From Pirellulales bacterium (lineage in GTDB: Bacteria > Planctomycetota > Planctomycetia > Pirellulales > Thermoguttaceae), in NCBI GenBank assembly GCA_030617125.1, contig JAUWWA010000038.1, positions 1 through 9,429 on the forward strand: a stretch of DNA of 9,429 nucleotides, read 5' to 3'. The notes under the pieces were generated by a model. The model saw only the letters and a list, made by a program, of their open reading frames with translations. It ran no database searches and had not been told where the DNA came from. Shown piece after piece: positions 1-4,412 of this stretch. Both the position numbers and the translations under genes were made by a program. Within the stretch, counting starts at the first letter, position 1. Each line of letters begins with the position of its first letter.

Positions 1-66
1 ATGGAACTCAAGACGTTGGCTGCGATCTGCACTCGCAGCGGCGGAGAGATTGTATCCGACTTCTGA
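1..66 (+). CDS. possible C-terminal tail of a gene entering from the left
   Basis: The frame beginning at base 1 is open for 21 codons and ends with TGA at 64-66 (final residues GGEIVSDF). It could be the 3' end of a gene that starts outside the window, or a chance short frame. The ATG at base 1 may simply be an internal Met or coincidence. Nothing in so short a peptide identifies a family. The stop is followed at once by a 14-bp perfect palindrome and then the PEP-CTERM gene on the same strand. Confidence 0.3.
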   Translation: MELKTLAAICTRSGGEIVSDF

Positions 67-79
67 GAAACTAGTTTCT
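66..79. promoter_or_regulatory. 14-bp perfect palindrome upstream of the PEP-CTERM gene
   Basis: AGAAACTAGTTTCT reads the same on both strands. It is centred about 35 bp upstream of the likely start at 108 and begins at the last base of the upstream stop codon. A perfect AT-rich dyad here could be the operator of a dimeric regulator. It has no central loop and no T-run, so it is a poor intrinsic terminator. Its regulatory role is inferred from position and symmetry only. Confidence 0.3.
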
Positions 80-107
80 TTGCAACACAATGAAGGGAGC
101 CCCTGTT

Positions 108-1232
108 ATGATCTTGCATCGAGTTATGAACTACGGCACGGCAGCATGTGCCGCAGTCGGGTTGACCATGTTCTTGGGGTTTGTTGCACCGGTGCTCGGC
201 GCCTCGAACATCCTCACCCCGTCTGGCATCTACACCGCCGACTATCAGGCAAACGATTACTACACTGACTGGGATGACATTAAGGCGTTCGACGTTTTGG
301 GCGACCGCGTGGTCATCTGGACCGATCTCGCCGGGGTGCAAGTCCTCAACCGCACGACCGGCGCCGTGGAAAATTCCGTGGGAGTACCGCAGAGTTGGTA
401 CGACTCGCTTCCCGGGGAAGTCGACATCTGGAACAGCTTCGTGGCCGCCGATCCCGACGGCAGTGCGTATTGGGTTGGCTTTTCCACCAGCACCATCGGC
501 CAGGACCGCATCTTTCAGGTGGAAAACGACGGCGGCAGTTGGAACTGGAATCACCGCGCCACCCTGGCCAGCAATTGGGCAATCGATTTCTATGGAGATA
601 ACGCGTACGTGTCCGGACTGAACAGCGCGGCCTGGGGCGACCCGAACAGAATATGGTTGCTCGATACGTCCGGCAACAACAACCACACCATGATCGCCAA
701 CGTCGGCGGAAATTCCGCCGGGCTGGCCTTCGACGCCGAAGGCAACCTCTACTACGGCACCTTCACAATGACCGGGTCCTGGCCGAACACGGTCACCTCG
801 GGAGAACTCTACGAGTTCGACAACGAGGACGTAGCAGCAGGCAACCTGGGACTAAGCGACGCCCGCAAACTGGCAGACCTGGTCCAGGGCGCCGGCGACA
901 TCATCGTCGACGACGCCGACCAGGTGATCTTCACCATGAACCAGATGGACGGACCGTGGCAGGTCGCCATGTGGAACGGCGTGGAAGGCAGCGGAAACAA
1001 CTACGACATTATTGCCACCGGCACCGGCGCCAACGGGAACTTTTTCTCAGGGATCGACGCATCCGGCGACTTCACGCAAGGCGGTATCCTATACGTCAAC
1101 GACGGCAATTTCCTTCAGGCCTATCCCGGGTTGGCCGGCATCAGCGCCGTGCCCGAGCCCGCCTCCGCCATGATGGTCCTTTCCGGCGTCCTTATACTCT
1201 TGCTCTGGTGGCGATACCGGCGGAACAGGTAG
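108..1232 (+). CDS. PEP-CTERM sorting domain secreted protein, beta-propeller-like
   Basis: A 374-residue exported protein of unknown specific function. The start at 108 is preferred over ATG 90 because GAAGGGAG (92-99) sits 8 bp upstream of it and would lie inside the gene if 90 were used. Residues 1-32 form a signal peptide: Arg near the N-terminus, a hydrophobic stretch, and a plausible cleavage site after VLGA. The body is rich in Trp, Asp, Gly and Asn, with recurring patterns such as 'VVIWTDLAGVQVLNRTTG' and 'AGLAFDAEGNLYYGTF' that resemble WD/NHL-like beta-propeller blades. The C-terminus is a canonical PEP-CTERM signal: Val-Pro-Glu-Pro-Ala (PEP at 349-351), a hydrophobic helix, then a basic RYRRNR tail. 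PEP-CTERM proteins are recognised by an exosortase, clipped and released or anchored at the surface. No exosortase gene lies in the window. The next gene starts 65 bp downstream. The sorting signal is near certain; the propeller fold is an inference. Confidence 0.88.
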   Translation: MILHRVMNYGTAACAAVGLTMFLGFVAPVLGASNILTPSGIYTADYQANDYYTDWDDIKAFDVLGDRVVIWTDLAGVQVLNRTTGAVENSVGVPQSWYDSLPGEVDIWNSFVAADPDGSAYWVGFSTSTIGQDRIFQVENDGGSWNWNHRATLASNWAIDFYGDNAYVSGLNSAAWGDPNRIWLLDTSGNNNHTMIANVGGNSAGLAFDAEGNLYYGTFTMTGSWPNTVTSGELYEFDNEDVAAGNLGLSDARKLADLVQGAGDIIVDDADQVIFTMNQMDGPWQVAMWNGVEGSGNNYDIIATGTGANGNFFSGIDASGDFTQGGILYVNDGNFLQAYPGLAGISAVPEPASAMMVLSGVLILLLWWRYRRNR

Positions 1233-1283
1233 GATCAGCGGCTGGGCACGTCGCGGAAGTCGTTCGCGTGCCCTCGCTCGCAC

Positions 1284-1288
1284 AGGAG
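1284..1288 (+). promoter_or_regulatory. ribosome binding site of the cobalamin adenosyltransferase
   Basis: AGGAG lies 9 bp before the ATG at 1298. It fixes the start of this gene and rules out the much longer upstream extension of the same frame, which would run through the PEP-CTERM gene. Confidence 0.7.
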
Positions 1289-1297
1289 ACAATCACC

Positions 1298-1813
1298 ATG
1301 GATGGATATGTCCACGTTTACACCGGCGAGGGAAAAGGGAAGACCACCGCGGCTTTGGGGTTGGCGCTGCGCGCAGCCGGTGCGGGGTGGAAGGTTCTTA
1401 TCGCGCAGTTTGCCAAGAGCCGAGACTCTAGCGAACTCGCTGCCCTGGAACGGTTCGCTGACCTAATCACCGTCCACCAGTACGGTCGCGGAGGCTTCAT
1501 CACCGGCGCGCCCGAGCCGGCCGACGTCGACCGGGCCCGGCGGGGACTCGCCGAGTGCAACGAGGCGATTGCCTCGGGCGAGTACTCGCTGGTGATCCTC
1601 GACGAGGCCAACGTGGCGGTGAAACTGGGGCTGTTTTCGGTCGACGAACTGCTCGCCGTGATCGACGGGAGGCCGCGAGGAGTCGAACTGGTCATCACCG
1701 GCCGCGACGCCCACGCCCGCGTGATCAACCAGGCCGACCTGGTCACCGAGATGCGCGAGGTAAAGCATTACTACAACGACGGCGTGGACGGCCGCAAGGG
1801 GATTGAGAAGTAA
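1298..1813 (+). CDS. cobO: corrinoid (cob(I)yrinic acid a,c-diamide) adenosyltransferase, BtuR/CobO type
   Basis: A 171-residue cytoplasmic enzyme of the BtuR/CobO/CobA family. It moves the 5'-deoxyadenosyl group of ATP to the cobalt of reduced corrinoids, giving adenosylcobalamin or its precursors. The P-loop is GEGKGKTT (residues 10-17). The Walker-B-like VILDEAN lies at 99-105. The C-terminal signature 'ADLVTEMREVKHYYNDGVDGRKGIE' region (split here only for reference; about residues 147-170) matches the 'DLVTEM..VKH....G..A.KGIE' end typical of the family. It lacks the roughly 25-residue N-terminal extension before the P-loop that E. coli BtuR has, giving the short form seen in several bacteria and archaea. 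Start chosen from AGGAG at 1284-1288. No other cobalamin biosynthesis gene is adjacent, so it may serve de novo synthesis or salvage. The family is very secure; the exact corrinoid substrate is not determined. Confidence 0.93.
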   Translation: MDGYVHVYTGEGKGKTTAALGLALRAAGAGWKVLIAQFAKSRDSSELAALERFADLITVHQYGRGGFITGAPEPADVDRARRGLAECNEAIASGEYSLVILDEANVAVKLGLFSVDELLAVIDGRPRGVELVITGRDAHARVINQADLVTEMREVKHYYNDGVDGRKGIEK

Positions 1814-1818
1814 GTGGG

Positions 1819-1897
1819 GGTGGTGGGCGGTAGGCGGTAGTCAGTGGTCAGCGATCAGGAGGCTACCTACTACCTACGACCTACCGCCTACTACCTT
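1819..1897. repeat. degenerate 7-bp tandem repeat tract with an orientation switch
   Basis: Bases 1819-1860 divide into six heptamers (ggtggtg, ggcggta, ggcggta, gtcagtg, gtcagcg, atcagga). Bases 1863-1897 divide into five more of the opposite orientation (ctaccta, ctaccta, cgaccta, ccgccta, ctacctt). GTAGGCGGTAG at 1830-1840 is exactly complementary to CTACCGCCTAC at 1881-1891, so the tract can fold into a hairpin with an 11-bp stem and a 40-nt loop. It lies between the convergent ends of cobO and the minus-strand membrane ORF. It may stop transcription from both sides, but there is no T-run. Heptamer arrays are known as intergenic repeats in cyanobacteria (STRR); equating this tract with them is inference. 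Confidence 0.65.
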
Positions 1898-1990
1898 CAC
1901 CCGATACCCGGCTACGCGGAATGCCAGTAGCGAGGCGTACACCAAGAGAAGTTCCAGGCCAAAAAGCAAGGCCCATGGATGCCGGCAAGT
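1874..1990 (-). pseudogene. likely detached 3' part of the small membrane protein gene
   Basis: Reading on past the TGA at 1991-1993 in the same minus-strand frame gives 38 further sense codons to TAG at 1874-1876. They include a strongly hydrophobic stretch, WALLFGLELLLVYASLLAF, followed by RVAGYRVKVVGGRS. The composition looks like a real transmembrane segment and would complete the upstream protein. The last codons lie inside the heptamer tract. Either an in-frame nonsense change or two compensating small indels would explain the break. A chance hydrophobic frame cannot be excluded. Confidence 0.33.
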
Positions 1991-2230
1991 TCAGCAATAT
2001 CGCGCCAATCGCCACGGCAAGGACAGCTTCCCCAGGGCGGCCCAAATCGCCGCCAGGCTCACTTGCGTAAACATCAACGCGAAGGGCACGACCGCCGCCC
2101 GGTGCGGCCAGCGGTGTCCGCCCACGAGCGACAGTGCCACTAGATCGACCAGCACGGTCGCCAGCAAGAACAGAGCAATCAGCAGCCGGGCGTGTTTCAT
2201 CCCCCAATTGTCGCCAGAATTTGTTTCCAT
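1991..2230 (-). CDS. small hypothetical membrane protein, probably truncated
   Basis: A 79-residue minus-strand frame of unknown function. It has two predicted membrane helices: roughly residues 14-36 (ARLLIALFLLATVLVDLVAL) and 45-67 (AAVVPFALMFTQVSLAAIWAAL). The HRWPHRAA linker between them is basic. Starts at 2230 or at the internal ATG 2200 (MKHARLL) are both possible. Neither has a strong Shine-Dalgarno, though GGGGG directly precedes 2200. The end (LPWRLARYC) is abrupt, and the frame beyond the stop encodes another hydrophobic segment, suggesting a broken gene. It converges on cobO across the heptamer tract. Codon composition resembles that of its neighbours. No family recognised. Confidence 0.45.
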   Translation of the reverse strand: METNSGDNWGMKHARLLIALFLLATVLVDLVALSLVGGHRWPHRAAVVPFALMFTQVSLAAIWAALGKLSLPWRLARYC

Positions 2231-2238
2231 TCCAAGGC

Positions 2239-2417
2239 GGGAAGTGGGAAGTGCAGATCAAGAAGAGGAAAAACGCAAAGAGGAGAAAGGGACGAACGAG
2301 CAGGAAATATCTGCTGGTTCTCTTGATTTCGCATTTTCCATCTTTCTCATTCTTCCTAGTTGCAGTCCCCCGGCCCATTCCCACTGCTCCCATCCCTTTC
2401 CTCGTTTCCCCTCCTGC
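2239..2417. repeat. imperfect long palindrome with purine-to-pyrimidine switch
   Basis: The + strand is strongly purine-rich from about 2239 to 2304 and strongly pyrimidine-rich from about 2311 to 2417. The centre is a clear hairpin: GAAC (2294-2297), one mismatch, AGCAG (2299-2303), a 7-nt loop, CTGCT (2311-2315), one mismatch, GTTC (2317-2320). Outer pieces also pair: AGTGGGAA (2243-2250) with TTCCCACT (2378-2385), and GGAAAA (2267-2272) with TTTTCC (2334-2339), with some offset. The base use is unlike the flanking genes and no convincing frame crosses it. It looks like a dispersed non-coding palindromic element; copy number elsewhere cannot be judged here. Confidence 0.55.
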
Positions 2418-2443
2418 GGCAGGGAACCGTTGCAATGAAGAAG

Positions 2444-2517
2444 GGGACATGCTACTTTTTCGCCTAGAGAATTCGTAAGCAACAGAATCACTTTGAAGCG
2501 AAAAAGCAGCATGTCCC
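2444..2517. repeat. REP/MITE-like inverted repeat with 20-bp arms
   Basis: The left arm gggacatgctactttttcgc (2444-2463) and right arm gcgaaaaagcagcatgtccc (2498-2517) are complementary at 19 of 20 positions, with a 34-bp spacer. The A/T bases just outside the arms (aagaa... and ...tttttt) extend the pairing after one mismatch. Structures of this kind suggest a REP-type or miniature mobile element, perhaps mobilised by a RAYT or other transposase encoded elsewhere; none is visible here. The right arm contains the probable ATG of the AroE-like gene at 2511. Confidence 0.65.
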
Positions 2518-3371
2518 GTTTTTTCCCCAGCCAAGCCGTTCAACCGATTGTCGCCTTGTTGAGTGACCGCCCCGGCGGAAATCCCACCCAGTACATGATC
2601 GAGAAGGCTTTCGCCCATCATGATCTCGATTGGCGATACCTCACCGTCGAGGTCCAGCCGAGCGACTTGGCGGACGCCGTGCGGGGAATGCGAGCGATGG
2701 GGTTCCGCGGCGGACATTGCGGCGATCCGCACAAGCGGCTCGTCGTGGCCTTGCTCGACGGCGCCAGCGACATTGCAACGGCGGTCGGCGCCGTCAACGT
2801 CATCTTCCGCGAGGAAGACAAGTTGCTCGGCGACAACACCGAGGGCAGGGGCCTGCTGCTTTCGCTCGGGCGGCTGACCGAGCCGGCCGACAAGCGCGTA
2901 GTCCTGCTCGGAGCCGGTAGGGCGGCTCGGGCCGTGGCCGTCGAACTGGCCGCCGCCGGTGCGACCGAAATCACCGTCGTCAACCGAACCGAACACCGGT
3001 CGAAGGAGTTGGCCGATCTGCTCGTCGAGAAGTTCCAAATCGCCGCAACGCCCGTCGCCTGGGATGGCCAGTACGACGTGCCGGAGGGGACCGACGTGGT
3101 GATCAACGCGACCTCGATCGGCCGGGGCGACGCCGACGCGGCCGTACCGCTGAACCTCGAGCGGCTCCGAAGCGAGATGATCGTCGCCGATTTGACCATC
3201 GACCCGCCGCGAACGCGCCTGTTGCATGAGGCGGCCGAACGTGGCTGCAAAACGTTGGACGGCTTGGGGATGTACATCGAGCAGGTGGCCGTCGCCTTGA
3301 CGGCTTGGACCGGCGTCGAGCCGCAGCGCGACGTGATGCGCGAAGCCATCGAAGAGTTTTTGGAAGTGTGA
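2511..3371 (+). CDS. aroE: shikimate dehydrogenase (AroE) family protein, divergent active site
   Basis: A 286-residue cytoplasmic two-domain oxidoreductase of the AroE/quinate-shikimate dehydrogenase family; typical members reduce 3-dehydroshikimate with NADPH. The N-terminal substrate domain covers about residues 1-105 and the Rossmann domain about 125-240, with GAGRAARA (134-141) and VVNRT (156-160), the latter typical of NADP binding. 'NATSIG', 'LLHEAAERG' and 'DGLGMYIEQ' match the family C-terminal half. The catalytic Lys is kept (Lys75 in DPHK). The usual GxNVTxPxK motif reads GGHCGDPHK, the catalytic Asp of NTDG is Glu111 (NTEG), and the HSxSP shikimate-binding motif is replaced by RPGGNPTQ. 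It may therefore be a paralogue with altered substrate or activity. ATG 2511 or TTG 2493 are the only sensible starts, and both fall in the inverted repeat. BioD follows 30 bp downstream. Family secure; enzymatic assignment moderate. Confidence 0.85.
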   Translation: MSRFFPSQAVQPIVALLSDRPGGNPTQYMIEKAFAHHDLDWRYLTVEVQPSDLADAVRGMRAMGFRGGHCGDPHKRLVVALLDGASDIATAVGAVNVIFREEDKLLGDNTEGRGLLLSLGRLTEPADKRVVLLGAGRAARAVAVELAAAGATEITVVNRTEHRSKELADLLVEKFQIAATPVAWDGQYDVPEGTDVVINATSIGRGDADAAVPLNLERLRSEMIVADLTIDPPRTRLLHEAAERGCKTLDGLGMYIEQVAVALTAWTGVEPQRDVMREAIEEFLEV

Positions 3372-3401
3372 TTGTGATTCACCTGAACGTTCCCTTGTAT
3401 C

Positions 3402-4100
3402 ATGAGTGAGCCCGTTCCCGGCCTTTTTGTCACCGGCACCGACACCGAAGTAGGCAAAACCTACGTGGCGGTCCTGATTGCCCGGTGGCTGGCCGCGGCC
3501 GGGCGGAAGGTTGGCGTGTACAAGCCGGCGGCGAGTGGGTGCCGGCGCAAGGGCAAGAAACTGATCTCGGACGACGCGGTGGCGTTGTGGGAGGCGGCCA
3601 GCCGGCCGGGCGACTTGGATCGCGTCTGCCCGCAACGTTTCGAGGCCCCGCTGGCCCCGCACCTTGCCGCTTTGGCGGAAGGCGAAACGATCGACGCCCA
3701 GCGGCTCCGCGACGGCATCGACTATTGGAAGGCCAGAAGCGACGTCATCCTGGTCGAGGGTGTCGGTGGGCTGATGTCGCCGTTGGGCCAGGATGATTAC
3801 GTTGCCGATCTGGCCGACGAGTTTGGCTTTCCGCTGGTGGTGGTTTCGCGCAACGTGTTGGGCACGATCAACGCGACGCTTCAGACGCTCATCACGGCGG
3901 CAACGTTCCGCGACGGGCTGCCGATCGCCGGCGTCGTGCTGAACCACCCGACACAGCCGTCGAACGACGCGAGCCTCGCGACGAATCGCCGGGAGCTATC
4001 CGCCCGTTGCGTGCCGCCGATCCTGGCCGAGGTCGCCTGGGGCGCCGAGCGGTTCGACGTGGAGGTCGACTGGTTGAAGCACTCGATCGATAGGATGTGA
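3402..4100 (+). CDS. bioD: ATP-dependent dethiobiotin synthetase BioD
   Basis: A 232-residue cytoplasmic enzyme that carboxylates 7,8-diaminopelargonate with CO2 and ATP to close the ureido ring of dethiobiotin, the penultimate step of biotin synthesis. The family signature P-loop GTDTEVGKT is at residues 12-20. KPAASG (41-46) holds the Lys equivalent to E. coli Lys37. SDDA (56-59) supplies the metal/ATP Asp. APHLAA, EGVGGLMSPL (from Glu119) and the GVVLNH nucleotide-specificity region follow in the usual order. Length is normal for the family (E. coli 225). No strong Shine-Dalgarno precedes ATG 3402. It probably relies on co-transcription with the AroE-like gene 30 bp upstream. No bioA, bioB or bioF lies in the window, so the biotin genes appear dispersed. 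Confidence 0.95.
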   Translation: MSEPVPGLFVTGTDTEVGKTYVAVLIARWLAAAGRKVGVYKPAASGCRRKGKKLISDDAVALWEAASRPGDLDRVCPQRFEAPLAPHLAALAEGETIDAQRLRDGIDYWKARSDVILVEGVGGLMSPLGQDDYVADLADEFGFPLVVVSRNVLGTINATLQTLITAATFRDGLPIAGVVLNHPTQPSNDASLATNRRELSARCVPPILAEVAWGAERFDVEVDWLKHSIDRM

Positions 4101-4150
4101 GTCAAGTGGGCGATGGCTCGCTCGAACCGCCAACCCCTGGCTTGGTGTCG

Positions 4151-4169
4151 TTAGCCCAACTTGGGTTAG
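4151..4169 (+). terminator. hairpin about 50 bp after bioD, possible terminator
   Basis: TTAGCCC and GGGTTAG pair around the 5-nt loop AACTT (6-7 bp including two G-U pairs). No T-run follows, so intrinsic termination is doubtful. The repeated TTAGCC words suggest it may instead be part of a dispersed intergenic repeat. Confidence 0.27.
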
Positions 4170-4179
4170 CCGGCTCACA

Positions 4180-4347
4180 CTCGATCCCCTCCCGGAAAAG
4201 GTCGATGCCTATACGCTCTCCAGAGCCGGTTTCTACCAACAGACGAAACACTGGTGGCGCACGTACTTGATGCTGGGCGCCCACTTCCTGGTCATCTTTG
4301 CAGTCATCCTGCTGTCTACGCCCTACGCTCATCACCTCGGCGGATAG
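4180..4347 (+). pseudogene. orphan membrane-protein-like coding stretch, possible gene remnant
   Basis: In the frame ending at TAG 4345-4347 the bases encode LDPLPEKVDAYTLSRAGFYQ followed by QTKHWWRTYLMLGAHFLV and IFAVILLSTPYAHHLGG. This is an amphipathic lead, an aromatic/basic border and a membrane helix, with third positions mostly G or C like a real gene. The frame is open upstream into the bioD end but has no ATG, GTG or TTG between 4099 and 4267. Only TTG 4267 or ATG 4270 could start it, giving a 25-26 residue peptide. It most likely is the 3' remnant of a lost membrane-protein gene; a tiny membrane peptide is the alternative. The rest of the 4101-4412 gap shows only the hairpin and the ribosome binding site of the next gene. 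Confidence 0.33.
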
Positions 4348-4394
4348 GGGAAACACCGGTTGCCACTGGCGGTTCGGCCGGCTATCATGGAGTT

Positions 4395-4403
4395 GAGGAG
4401 GTG
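4395..4403 (+). promoter_or_regulatory. strong ribosome binding site of the glycosyltransferase
   Basis: GAGGAGGTG, near-perfectly complementary to the 16S rRNA 3' end, lies 9 bp before ATG 4413. It is the best Shine-Dalgarno in the window. It shows that the open frame upstream of 4413 is not translated as part of this protein. Confidence 0.78.
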
Positions 4404-4412
4404 CACAAGACT

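Noticed and set aside
653..1297. N-terminal extension of the adenosyltransferase frame through the PEP-CTERM gene
   Set aside because: The translation before 1298 is Arg/Pro/His-rich shadow sequence, it overlaps a real gene for almost its whole length, and AGGAG marks ATG 1298 as the start.
1819..1897. CRISPR array
   Set aside because: The 7-bp repeats are far too short, contiguous without spacers and degenerate, and no cas gene is present.
1803..2438. Plus-strand open frame of 211 codons across the intergenic repeats
   Set aside because: Its translation simply reflects the heptamer tract, the antisense of the membrane ORF and the palindrome; there is no domain, ribosome site or gene-like codon use.
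1881..3947. Minus-strand open frame of 688 codons
   Set aside because: It runs antisense through the AroE-like gene and most of bioD, both of which have intact family motifs on the + strand. Its composition (Arg/Gly/Asp/Gln/His-rich) is that of an antisense shadow in high-GC DNA.
4254..4412. Upstream extension of the glycosyltransferase from ATG 4254
   Set aside because: The extra residues resemble no GT4 N-terminus, and the strong Shine-Dalgarno at 4395-4403 with ATG 4413 places the start just before the first beta strand.
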